Positions 43,644 to 55,413 of a DNA stretch of 64,000 bases are shown here, one piece after another. Source of the stretch: Rhodamnia argentea (taxonomy: Eukaryota; Streptophyta; Magnoliopsida; Myrtales; Myrtaceae). Made by a program: the position numbers and the translations under genes. The stretch covers positions 20,805,595 through 20,869,594 of the forward strand of contig NC_063160.1 of the NCBI RefSeq assembly GCF_020921035.1, given 5' to 3'. The notes beneath the pieces were generated by a model that had not been told where the DNA came from, did not search any database, and worked only from the letters and a program-made list of their open reading frames with translations. Numbering within the stretch: the stretch's first letter is position 1; each line of letters starts with the position of its first letter.

Positions 43644-44950
43644 ATGGCTGATTTGAGAGACGAGCATGGGAATCCGGTACAGCTCACCGACGAGCGCGGC
43701 AACCCCGTGGAGCTGACCGACGAGTTTGGCAAGCCTGTGTGCCTCTCCGGCGTCGTCGGAGGCCAGAGCCACCCCCATGAGCAGCAGGAACGCGGCGAGG
43801 CCGAGGCCGAGGCCGGAGAGCACCGTCGCTCTAGCAGTTCCAGCTCCAGCTCGGTGAGTGTTGGGTTTTGGCAATCCCGGAGGAAAAAGAAAGCTCGCCC
43901 ACTTTTCTCCCCCCTTCATTAACTATCAGCCGCTGCTATGAGCAGCCCTTTCTTCACTCTCGATTTTTGGGGGAATATTATGCGTTTTTCATGATCCTGT
44001 TTCCGTTAAAGAGTTGTTTAACAAGGGCTAAAGTCACCAGCAAGATAAACCAAAAGAGCGCAAAACCCTAATCGAACTACGTGGATTGCGATTCATAATG
44101 AAAATGCTTGCACAACCGTGCCGTTAAGGTAGAAATGAAAAGGGAGACTCGCTTAACAGGTTTTTTATGTTTTTGCACACATGAAAAGCCACGAGAAGAG
44201 AATGATAAACAAATCAAACTGATAATATTCAAATAATTTGCAATTTTTAGAACAGTGAATATTAGTCTTCGGCTAAAGAACAAAAAAAAGTTGGTAAATA
44301 TTCTTTCCAAATAGAGGTTTTGTACGTATCTTGTGTATATTGAACTTTCAATTACTGCAAGGTGGTTTTGTAATCGATTAAATCAAGAAAGATTCGTTAA
44401 CTTATTTGATTTTATATATATATAATGTTCAATTTTTTTTAATCTCGTTTAGATGGGTGGAGTTTCAAATTGAAAGCATTTTTACTGATGAAAATCATGG
44501 TCACTCTCGATGAAGACGAGATGAGCAATATTCATGGAATTAGTTGCAAATTGAAAATTGAACGATTCAAGTGTTTTTAATCTTTTGAATTCCATAGATC
44601 TTTATAATAACATTAAAGATGTCTTTTTAGGACTGAACTGCCTAATTGCAATACGACTATTTTTTTAGCAATTTTATCCTCTCTTTTTTTTCAGATGTAA
44701 TTACTTGTATTGTGGTATCTAATTGCAGTCGGAGGACGATGGACAGGGTGGGAGGAGGAAGAAGAAGAAAGGCATGAAAGACAAGCTCAAGGAGAAAATC
44801 ACCGGAGGGAAGCACGGGGACGAGCACTCGGAGGACGCCACGGAGACCGTCGCCACCACCGAGGGCGAGCAGCAGCAGCAGCAGCAGCACGAGAAGAAAA
44901 GCATGATGGAGAAGATCAAAGAGAAGCTGCCTGGCCACCATGGCCATTAA
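43644..44950 (+). CDS. Y3SK2-type dehydrin (group 2 LEA protein), 143 residues, 2 exons
   Basis: Exons are 43644-43853 and 44729-44950, joined in phase 0 over an 875-base GT-AG intron. The N-terminus holds three Y-like segments: DEHGNP (residues 6-11), DERGNP (16-21) and DEFGKP (26-31). None has the Tyr of the DEYGNP consensus. A nine-Ser S-segment follows HRR and leads into EDDG; the intron splits this Ser run, the classic dehydrin intron place. Two K-segments follow: [17 protein letters not shown] (about 81-97) and [15 protein letters not shown] (125-139). A Gln-rich stretch separates them. The protein is disordered, with Lys-rich amphipathic helices that bind membranes under dehydration or cold; the Ser tract is phosphorylated in relatives. 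The protein ends HHGH, which may bind metal. Confidence 0.93.
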
Positions 44951-45261
44951 GAAGATTTGGCCTTCCGTCTTAAAGATATGTACGTAGCATATATGCAGAT
45001 GCTTGTGGCTTGCATGGGGGTTTTGATTTGTCGCTTTGTTGCCCGCGGCGACTGGCGATAAGACTTGGATTTTATGTAAGTAGACGGTCGTGAGAGGGTT
45101 TGTGGTGTGTCTTGTAATAAGTCTGTGGAGGACAAGGTCGGATGGAATATTTAATTTGGTGCCGTTTTGCCCTCTTGTGTACCAAAGAGATTTTTTTTTT
45201 CTTTTTCCTTTTCGGTGATTTTATTAGTGCCGTTAGCCTAATGCGTGGCTCGGATCGCCGG
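44951..45261. other. Dehydrin 3' UTR and flank
   Basis: The region after the stop codon is likely 3' UTR for about 200 bases. No gene is recognised. Confidence 0.4.
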
Positions 45262-46410
45262 GCTTTTTGGCAGAAAATAATTTCGAGTCGAGAAAAATAT
45301 TTTCCGTTAATGAAAAAAAAATACTAAAAAAGAGGGAATCATTTTTCCTCAATTTTTTCTCCCTCCACTTTTTTTGCTTTCATTTTCTTTTAATTGTTTA
45401 AAGAGAACACATTTTTTTAAGTATTATTTATGTTTTTTATTTTTATTTTTTATTTTTTTCCCTTTTTTGTCAGTCGCATGCCGGCTAAGTAATTTGGAAA
45501 GAAATAAAAAATATTTAAAAATTTAAAAATTTAAAAATATAAACAATTATATAATAAAAGATTAAAAATATTTAAAAAGTTTCGGATGAGTAATTCTGGA
45601 AAGTATTTTCACATCTTTACATTTAAGAATTTACTTTTCTAATTTTGTGCATAAATTTTTGGGAAAAAAAAAGCCCCTAGTACCTTTATTTTTTCAAATA
45701 AAGATTTGGAGTGGATTTAAATAAGGGCCTCAAGTGTCATTATCGTCTCAAAAAAAGGCTTGAAGTGGCTATAGTTATTTCAAATAAGGGTTTGACTTCA
45801 CCGATTGGTTGGCCGACCAAATTTTCTGGTCGATCAAGGACATTTTTGTAAAAAAATAAATTTAATATAATTTTTTGTTAAATTAAATTAAAATAAAAAA
45901 TAAGAAAAAAGGGAAAAAATCAAGCGGGAGGTCAGACCTCCCACCCGTGGCCACCATTCCATAGCTGGTGGGGTGGTGGCGATGGCCGTCGGGATCGCCG
46001 AGAGAGGGTCATTAGGGTCCCCGCCGAGGCGAGGGCCACTGGTCGGCAGGGTTACCAACCACAAGCCGCCTGTGTTTTTCTTTTTTCTTTTTCAAAATCT
46101 CTTTAAAAAAGGAAAAAATAAAATAAAATGATAAATGACCAAAATGCCCTTAACTAAAGTGAGTCCGGTCCTTTTTTAAGACTAATATAGTCATTTCGGA
46201 TCTTTTTTTGAAACAATGTGCACTTCAACTCTTATTCGACATAATAAATGAGGATACTTCAATCTCTTATTTAAGAAAATAATGACACTTAAGACTTTTT
46301 TTTTTTAATTTTCCCTACATTTTTCGTTGAATAAAAATTATTTTTCGGTGACCAAGTCATTTTTCACGAATCAAAAGGTGAAAGTTTAGAAAATTAATTT
46401 TCGAAAAACA
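45262..46410. mobile_element. Nested non-autonomous elements (Harbinger-like outside, inverted-repeat element inside)
   Basis: Outer ends (GAAAAATATTTTCCGTTAATG near 45290; GACCAAGTCATTTTTCACGAATC near 46348) resemble the GAAAATATTTTTC words of the copies at 41137. Inside, from about 45675 to 46310, a second element has arms with AAATAAGGGTTTGACTTCA/AAATAAAGATTTGGAG on the left and inverted CTTCAACTCTTATTCG/CTTCAATCTCTTATTT on the right. Its GC-rich core (45925-46070) contains GGGTGGTGGCGATGGCC. Borders are approximate. Confidence 0.45.
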
Positions 46411-46862
46411 CTTCTACTCAAATAAAGTCAAACGCGCAGCGGGGAATTCTAACGCCGGCGAGGCTACAGAGTCCATGATTGGTCCAATTCTATATCCGGC
46501 AATGATTGCCCACATGGTCCCGCACGAATTGGCTGGAATTTGGACAAAAACATTCAAACCCCAATGTTCGGTTTTAGCGTACCGGAGGACGCATTCATGC
46601 CCGTCACGAGGAGAAGGATCGCTTCCCCAATCACAACCCCCATTCAAAGTTTCAACCCCAACATCCCCTCTGTTTTTTTCATTATTTCTGTACTAAGCTT
46701 GGCTTTGATTAGCCCTACTTATACAATTCCCAGTTCACATATTTAACAAATAGTGCGTGAAAATCTTTAATCTTTACAAATTTCACTAACCCTTCCACAA
46801 AAAAAATACAATATCATACAGACTTGTGTGCTGGTGCCACAATATATGTCATTTCCTAAGTT
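46411..46862. other. Spacer and BLH1-like 3' UTR
   Basis: No gene is recognised from 46411 to about 46700. The last ~100 bases are likely 3' UTR of the minus-strand homeodomain gene. Confidence 0.35.
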
Positions 46863-49800
46863 TCACGCCACGAAATCGTGTAACAAATGCGTGGAACCGA
46901 ACCTCTGCTGTTGGTTCCCGATGTTGATGCTTTCGAATTCCGCCGTCCCGGGGCCTATAGAGGAAGCCGCCTGGTTGTAGAGGTCATCCCCTCTCATGGC
47001 CAGGAAGCCGCTATGGGCCCCAGCAGAGACGGGCAAGGCGCCCCCCTCGCAATGCTGCAGCCCCAGAGTAAGGGACACCCCGCTTCCTCCCCCGAACCTC
47101 CCCAGCTCGGCCATTTGGTAGGCAGCGGCAGCAGCCATGAACCTGTCGTTGTTGCTGCTGCCGGATTGGACCATGGGATTCTGGAAGAGACCGCAATCGT
47201 CGACACTGGGCGCTTGCTCTCCATTTAACTTGATGTGGCCATATTCGGCTTCGACATCTCCGTGTCTCCCATTTAGGTAGTTGAATCCCACTGGGTGGCC
47301 CGCCATTTCGACATCCGGAGTCCGGTCGAACGTTGAGTCCATGAGCTGGCCCGAGCCGCATCTCTGTGTAGCTGTTGAACTCTGTTGCACTTCTTCCACC
47401 CGGTCCTCCATGGAGGACTTGACGTCTCCTATTTTCAGCTTGGCTGTGTCGGAGGATGAGTTGGAGTCCATGTCCGCATCCCCAGTCTCTTCTTTGTACA
47501 TTTCTTCAACCATGGGTTTCCAGAGACGCACTCTTGCATTGATGAACCAATTCGAGACCTGTGGCAAACAGCAAAACCCGGTCGATCAGTTAAATACACG
47601 ACACAGCTACCGTATCTGCTACAATGTATCTTACACTATGGAAAGGAACTAATGTCATTCCGGTGTTGTAAATTCTATAATATAGTTGTTTGTCAATGCA
47701 TAGGAGAAACTAATGTCTACTTTAATTGGAGAATCTGTGGATCTTTTCCTCTAAATGACAGGCTATGACACAATCAACAAAGCAAGCACCGCCACGGTTA
47801 ATGAATAATGATAACAACGGGCATGGCAGGGAGAAGATGACTGTTCTCCTATAAAAACTGCCTCATCCATTAGCCTTGCGTTCAAGCATTTCCTTGTGAA
47901 CAAGTGGTTTCATATCGGTTGGTCCTTGAGTCCAATTTTGTTTAATGTTAAACCACCCACCCATCCCAACCTAATCATTCTCAAACTGTAATAACATAAT
48001 TGATGATATCAGACTGCTGGTTTGCCTCCAGCAATGTTTTTGAATAGAGCTCCAGGAATTAGGATGTCTCGATTAGCTCATGCTTTCACCCAGTTCATGT
48101 TTGGTCTCTGATTAAGCTAGAATTCATTTCTCACCTGACTTCTTGTCAACCCTGTCTGCCTTGCGAGCAGGATTTTGTCAGAGTCCTTTGGGTAACTGCA
48201 AAAGGCCAAGACTTAAATAAGATATGAGGCATGGAAAATACTCGATGACAAACAATGGGAAAAAAGAAAAGACATTTGAAGACATAAATGCAGTTGCCTT
48301 ACGGATGAAGAAAATGCTCAAAAAGCCAGGCCCGAAGAATAGAAACAGAACTCTCAGGGAGTCCTCTTTGCGGCCTCCACGCATGCTGTTGCATCATCCC
48401 AAGCTGCTGTAGGGCCCGTTGCTGCCTGAGCTGCTGGTCCAAATAGCGAAGCCGAGGTATTCCCACTCCTTTACTGCTTCCGGAAGCATCTTGTTCCCCG
48501 AGACTCTTACGGGTTGCTTGAATTTGGGTGGTGATTGCATCTCGCAAGCATCGAAAGTGGCGTGATATAGTCTGAAGGGCAAGAGCAGTGTATGGTTTAG
48601 CAGCACCAGGTCCCGCTATCATGTCGAAGGATGACACTACAATCTGCATCTGATAGTAATACTGTTTGTACCTTCTATCAACCTGCATCCGTGAACGGTT
48701 CATTGATTCAAGATTGTGAAAAGAAGAGTTGCTCGTCGCACTATAACAGAAGATAAGGTTCAACAAGACAATGATATTAATGTCCCAGGATGTAGAAAAA
48801 GAAAGCATCGGAGTTACAGTAAGATTGTGCTTTGTGTAATTATTTTTCAGTTCCTTACTTGATCATTTAAGTAAAGAAGAAATTCTACAAAAGGAAACAG
48901 GTCCTGTCCAGAAAGAAAACAACCATCTGCAGCACATTAATGAAAGAAGACAGCAGGATATGGCACAATGATTACCAGTCCCCACATGATCAATATGAAT
49001 ATTTGCCAGTTGTATACTAGCATGGAAGCTCAACATGCATACAACATGTGTTTTACTGGTTACACAAGAGGCACAGAAGCATGTCAATCAATAATTTAGG
49101 TTAAACGGATACTAGATGACAACTTTAAAGTCAAGTATTGGCAAAAGTCCTATGACAGAAAACAGCGGGCATTAGATCTGCTCCCCCAAGTTTTTCTGTC
49201 ACTGCAAAGAACTTCTACCAATGCATGAGAGGAAGATAATCAACTTGGCATCTTGACTAGAAAGAGGGATGCTTCACAGAAATCAACAGGATTTTGCATT
49301 AATCTCGCTAAATTTACTGAGTGAGTAGAGTCTCTATGTACTTCCATCTCGAATCAGCAAGCAGACCAAGGTCCCATGTTCCATTAACCATAAATTTCAC
49401 CCTTGGCTACCTTTGATTTTGACCTTTTAAGTTCCTTGAGTAATCGAGTCTATTTTGCAATGCTAAATCTCTTGTGATCTAACATTCTTCATTTGGCTGT
49501 AATGTGGTCTATTCTTAATTCAAGATGACACCTCCATCTAATAGCATAGTAACATAATAAAGTGAAAGAAAGCAACAAAAACATACAAAGTGAACTGGAA
49601 GTTCTTCAGAGCAGAAACCACATTCAAGAGACATGGAATGAGGAAACAGCTCTAATGATAAGACAAACTTAGATTAACTAAAATGAGAGTATACACCAAA
49701 ATGTAAGCAATACCAACAAACATACCGCATCCAACATTGACGAAAGTTTGGCCAACTTGCTCTGCAATTCTTGTCTTTCAGCCTGTGAAAGGTCGCCAGC

Positions 49801-50607
49801 GGAATTACCATCTGACTCTTGAGGATTTGAAGCAGCGTCTTTCTTGGAATCGTCATCTCCCTCTTCAGACCGCTTAATTTTCTCACTATCAGATTGCTTC
49901 AAAGCTTTCCGAACATTAACAACTTCATCAAGCAGCTGTTGAGCTGCCCTTAGGTATCTAGAATTCGGAATCATTCTTGACACACTTGCCATTCCATTTA
50001 CAGAAAAGTTCGCAGTGTTCGGGTCTTGATTGGCTCCCACTAGACTCTGAGGGAAGAACTCAGCACTTCTTGGTTGTTCATCTACATTGGAGCCATTTCT
50101 GCTATTGCTTTCAGCCGATTTCGACGAATTAGGACTTAAGAATGCAGTTAAACCCAAGTTCTGAGTCCGATATTGACTCGAAGGAATGTGGATGCCTGAG
50201 GGAATATGCGTCCCGAGACTAAGTGAAAGTCCCTGTCCCTGCAAGTTCTGACCATCTTGAAGGACTGCCGAGTGGCTGGCCATTGGCTGCATAAAGAGCA
50301 TCTCATTCCTCCCATCTCTCCACCCAGTCAAACCATGATCGCTCATTTGGGACCCACCGAGGCTAGAAAACATGGCTTGGTGCTGCGGCATAGAATCCAG
50401 ACCTCCAACGGACGACATATCCATGCCGGTACTTTGCTGCTGAGGATTCCCGGCCAATGCACTCGAGAAGGATCCGGAACTTACATACATCATATTATGG
50501 CCAGGAAGAAGAGGTTCCTCAGCATGCGATGTGGGGGCGTGTTCTCGTAAGTATAGAACAGGTGCAGCATCTCTTTGATCGCTGGAACTGGTATAGTAAG
50601 TCGACAT
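46863..50607 (-). CDS. BLH1: BEL1-like homeodomain transcription factor (BLH1-type), 672 residues, 4 exons
   Basis: Exons on the minus strand: 50607-49726, 48682-48303, 48195-48135, 47558-46863. All junctions are GT-AG and the phases agree. Order of parts: a Ser/Gln-rich N-terminus, an N-terminal ZIBEL-like motif GLSLSLG (about 126-132), SKY box [17 protein letters not shown] (about 216-232), BELL domain (about 278-350, including [20 protein letters not shown] and [16 protein letters not shown]), then a TALE homeodomain (about 397-459). The homeodomain is split by introns: WLFEHFLHP | [20 protein letters not shown] | [19 protein letters not shown]. The C-terminus carries a ZIBEL motif [12 protein letters not shown] proteins pair with KNOX proteins through SKY and BELL to enter the nucleus and control meristem, leaf and embryo patterning. 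The length and exon plan match Arabidopsis BLH1-type genes. The exact orthologue is likely but unproven. Confidence 0.92.
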
Positions 50608-52200
50608 GCTACTTGCACCTGGTTATCCGAGTAAGCCTTTCATAATCACTGAGAGAGCTGAAAAATGGGAAAAAGAACATTTAGTTGAGTTTATGTAGAT
50701 GCGCTAGTAACCCGAGATTCAATTCCTAAAGTTTTTGTATCACTATCGGCCATGTAGCTAATTGACAATATAACTACTCAAGACGAGTGATAACCCTGCC
50801 GTCTCCGATTGCATATGACTACTGCCGCAATTTATCATATGCTAACTACGTTTAGCTTTGGATGATTTGTCGGAGATGCCATCGCAAGAGTAGCTTAAAG
50901 TCAATGGGAAAACTGAAGGTCGCTCCTTACGAATCAAATAGGCAGCTCAACATAGAAGCTCAACAATCAGAAGACTACCTCCAGGCATGAGATGCCAACA
51001 GTGAAAGAATCAAATACTTAAGGACGATCCTTTGATAAATTTTAGACCAGTACCGTTTCGCCAATCAAACCAAGTAAGGAGAGAAGTCAAATCCAGCAAA
51101 TAAACACGCCAAAACACCAACAAAATAAATCAGATGAGATAATCCAATCAAGTACGAGAAGACGTGCTATGTTGGACACAACAATCTCGAGAACAAGCTT
51201 GGTAGCAACAGGCAAGTAAGAGGTCTGCTTAGTTAGCCTCAGAGGATGAAGTAGCTCGCTCGATAAGGACTTGCTAGGATAGAAGGACAATTACAAGAGA
51301 AGTAGAATAAGTCGTTAGCTTCATCGTCTCCATTCCAGAGTTGGAGGAGCATATGCAGAGACGAATAAAACAAGAAAAGGAAAGAAAATTCCCCTCATCC
51401 ACGGAAAAGGGTGGAGAAAAACAAGTGAAGAAGAAGAAAAGTCAAGATCATTGGAAACAAAGAGAATCTCTGAATCCTGTATCAGTAGAGGGTTTGCAAC
51501 AGAACGGCCTAAAAACTCTTCCAACAAACAGACCAAAACTCCCTCCGATCCCAAGAATTCAGCAGAAAGAAAGACTCCAATTTGCGTTGAACTATCGAAG
51601 AGACCAGTTCACACCTAGAAGAACCCCAAAACCCAGATGAATTAAAAGCCGGAAAAGAAGAAGAAGAAGAAGAAGAGAGAAATAACTTCTTCATATTTCA
51701 GAGGAACGACAAAGTTTGAATTTTTTGTTGCCTGTTGAAATCATACTAGCATGCAACCATCATATCCAGCAATCCCCACCTGAGAACCACACAAGACCCT
51801 CTTTCTCTCTCGCTCTCTCTCTCCGCAAAGGTTGGTTCTTTCTTCCTTGACCCACACAAACACTCTCTCTTTCCGAAACGGTCGCTGCTCTTAAAGCTCC
51901 GAGGATTGCTTAGCTTTGGGTTCTTGCTTGAAACAGAGCAAGGCTGAACAGTAGTAGTTGGTGTTTAACCTGCAATGTTGCTTCTCCTCCTCCTTCCTCC
52001 CTCTAAATTCTTGGCTGGTGTTTGGTTAAGGTGCTCAATCTCTAACCACCAGTTGGTAGACCTAAACCCTCTCTTAAACCCCCCTTCTCTCTCTCTCTCA
52101 CACCATCTCTCTCGCTCTCTACCTGTGGCTGTCTCTCTCATCCATGAGCCTGGAAGTTCTGTTCTCTCTCTCTCTCTCTATCTCTCTCCTTCTGTGTGGT
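50608..52200 (-). promoter_or_regulatory. Leader and promoter of the BLH1-type gene
   Basis: A strong acceptor (TTTTTCCCATTTTTCAG on the minus strand) ends at 50658, so the leader very likely contains an intron. Its donor is uncertain; CAG|GT candidates occur at about 51968 and 51779. (CT)n-rich tracts at about 51804-51825 and 52088-52190 suggest the transcription start is near 51.8-52.2 kb. Open frames here look incidental. Confidence 0.45.
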
Positions 52201-52844
52201 TGCTTCAATATCCACCATATAAACCCATGAGCATATTCTATTCCCTTTTATCTATTGGTTTTATTTGTTTGTTGTGGTTAGTTGCCCAATTTTTTTTAAT
52301 TCCCATTTGAAAATGTTTTTGTTCATGGAGGAGGTGCAACAGCAGGTGTCCATTTGGCTCCATATTTCTCATTTTTTGCTCAATTTCCCCCCTTTTTTTT
52401 CCTTTTTTTTTTTTTTTGCTCTCCGAGGATTTCGTCCGTAAAGTTCGTCCACGGAGAGTAAGTCAGGCTCTGAGATCAGGGTGAAAAGCATAGTCGATAG
52501 ATAACAGATGAATATGCATGTACTACCTCTTATTGATCTCTCTCGAGAGATGTGTTTATTTATGTATTTGTACTTTTATTTAATTGTAATAAGAATTTTC
52601 GTGCGTGGATGTTAATGAACCTAAAGTACTGTAAATATTATGGCTCATGCGTCAGCATCAAGCATCAAACTCTTCTTCTTTTTTGCCTTTAGAGCAACCC
52701 ATTGAGTCGGTGTCGTGCTCATACTCTTCAAGTACGCAGTTTCCTGCCGTCGTACCGGATGGATGTTGGAAGCTGCATGCTCCGTGGGACAATAAAAAGG
52801 AAGGAAGAAAGAAATCCACTTTATCCTTGGATAGATGACGTTGT
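52201..52844. other. Spacer upstream of the BLH1-type gene
   Basis: No gene is recognised. A poly-T run lies at about 52388-52416. Confidence 0.35.
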
Positions 52845-53243
52845 TGGGAAAATAATACAAATAGTGCTTAATATTGACTCAATATATAATATGATTCTTA
52901 AATTTTTAACTTGTCTAATGTGATCTCTAAACTTTCACTCAATGTGTAATGTGGTCTATAAAATTTTGATACATGTTTGACTTAGTCTATGGCTTGTATG
53001 AAAACCTTAAATATTGACCTCCTATTGATTCAAGTTTAGATATAACATTGAACATTTTCACGCAGTTCGGGATCTAAGTTGAATATGTACCAAAAGTTCA
53101 TAAACCACATCGAACGAATTAAAAATTCAGATACCGCATTGAACATTGAGCAAAAGTTCATGGACCATACTGAATAAATTAAAAGTTCACATATCACATT
53201 GCTCATTGAGTCAAATTATTGGGACCATCCGTATCATTTTCCC
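52845..53243. mobile_element. MITE-like element, family with 20233-20645
   Basis: It begins GGGAAAATAATACAAATAG and ends GGACCATCCGTATCATTTTCCC, an imperfect terminal inverted repeat. The arms repeat words such as TCAATGTGTAATGTGG and AAAAGTTCATGGACCA in opposite orientations. It has no coding capacity. Confidence 0.65.
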
Positions 53244-55140
53244 GATATCGTTAATTCAATTTAAATATATTTTCTAGCCTTTGATGAAATGCGTGCGTCG
53301 GATAACTTTTCAATGGGTAATAAGATGAAAATTGCAAGTCACGAAACTGAGCACAATCGCAGGGTAAGAGGCCTAGCTTATTTGAAAATCCCATCTTTCA
53401 TATTGGTAATACAACAAAGTTGATTTAATGGCCTCTGCAATAAAGCAATAATAATCAACAACGTCCCCTTCTCTCTTTTCTTAACTGCATTTTTTCTCAT
53501 CTGCGAAAGAGCGATTTTCATTGATACGAAGCGTTAACATAAGCGTTTTAAACAACTCGTCGTGTCTCGAAAAAAAAAACTCGCCTTCGAATTCGCCGCG
53601 AACTTCTACCAGTTCTCGTGTTCAACTGAATCATGTTGAGAAATTGGAACGACAATCGTTTTCATGTTTGTGAATGTGAAATTTCCACGGATTCCCCGAT
53701 GATTGCCGAGCGGACATGATGGGAGTCCTTTTCTTTGCTTTTGTACACCTTCCCGTTCTAAAGTTCACAGATCGCTTCAAGCGAAAAAGGAGCGGGGCCC
53801 CCGAAATTTCCCCTCCCAAAAAAGAAAATTTACTTTCCCCTTTTGGGGGTTGTAATCAAATGGGGTTTGAGAAGATGGAGAAAGAACTGGTTGGCACGTG
53901 CGGATAGGTACGTTTTTTTTTTTTTTTTCGTGGAAATTGGGGCACGTGCCGAGTTCAGTAGGTAACAAAAGGCTTTTTAATTACGGAGGAAACCTCGATT
54001 CTTCAACTCGGTAGCCATCCTTAGCCAAAACGCATACATTAACCCTAACCAGATATCTGAGTAATGTCTCAAACAAGCACCAATGTAGTAGACCGTGTTC
54101 CACCATTAAATCGGGAAAATGAAATAGTCAATCATATTAGCCGCCGAAGGAGCGACAATTTCACCTAATTGGAAGCCGTTCAAAAAAAAAATTAACTCCG
54201 AAGTTGTAACTAGCATGCGGCCAACATTAGGGTATAGAATAAGCGCGTCGCATTTTCGGTATCCGGATACGCTAAGAGAGGCTTTTGGGACCAATTAATC
54301 TTACGTAGGCACTACCTTCTCCTTATTTGACAAATGAAAAGCTCTCATTCTAAGGCATCACCATCCGTTGCTTCCTAGGCATAATGAGAGGGGCAGTACG
54401 CTGTTCCTGCTTGCCCAAACGACATGCTTTTTGTATGGATGATGTGAAGTGTCGATGTAAGACTAACCTTTTGGATCCATGGACTCAATCAATCCGAAAA
54501 AAGATTACGCAATGTATTTCATTGGACGACGGTGACTTAGACCCTATCCGTCGAACCGATTCTCTATTTTTTGAAGCTTGAAATTTATCTTTATAACCCG
54601 AAATTTACTTTATTGTAGGTTCCAGGATTCAAATTCACATGTATTTTTAATTGAACACCCGTAATGATTGTTACCTTTAATGATCATTATTTGTTGCTCC
54701 TACGATCCACCGATCGTGACTTATATTTAACATATGAAAAATATGAAATATTAACAAAGTAAAAAATCTCAATCATGAATATCGCCAAAAAGAGAAGCTC
54801 GGACTGATGGTTCCATGTGATACACTCATCATAGAATGCCATAAAATATCCCAGGATCATGCGAAGATATAAAATAAAATAAAATACAATAAATTATTCT
54901 AGATTCCATCTCCTGAAAACTAGAACTTAATAGCCACTTGTCCGAATCGGTTTCCCAAATTTTAAAACCTGAAACCTACTCTGTATATCCTATAACCCAC
55001 CATGTTTTCACCAGTGCTAATTATGATTTCTGGTTGTACCTTGAAATCACGCTTACCCTTATTTTGTATGGCGCCATTCATATTGAGCATGAACTGTCGC
55101 TCGGTATAAATAATTTTCTTTAAAGTTTTACATGCGCGGC
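53244..55140. other. Gene-free spacer
   Basis: No gene, RNA gene or defined mobile element is recognised. Open frames are below 70 codons and unconvincing. Confidence 0.3.
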
Positions 55141-55188
55141 TTCGATCGCCGCTCTTTCCGGCAGAAGATTAGACCCACAAACAAAGTG

Positions 55189-55413
55189 ATGAAGATCGAG
55201 GAAGAAGAAAGTTCCGAGAATAGATGCAAGTCGAGTAGCTGTCGATGATGTTCACTACGCACGGCGGATGTCCCAGGTTTTGTCATTCTCTTTTGCCCTA
55301 AGAAGATCGTGCATGACTACTTCGATAGGGACATTTGTGATTTGCTGTTCCCACCGCTTCTTGTTGCGTTGCTTTCCCCTGGTGAGGTTAGTCATTTTTG
55401 TTTTTTAAATTAA
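55189..55413 (+). pseudogene. Possible gene fragment with an in-frame TGA
   Basis: ATG at 55189 opens MKIEEEESSENRCKSSSCR, stopped by TGA at 55246-55248. The same frame then stays open for 54 codons (CSLRTADVPGFVILFCPKK, then HDYFDRDICDLLFPPLLVAL) to TAA at 55411. A good donor sequence (CCTG|GTGAGG) lies at about 55379. The composition is more gene-like than its AT-rich flanks. I do not recognise a family; it could be a remnant exon, or chance. Confidence 0.2.
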
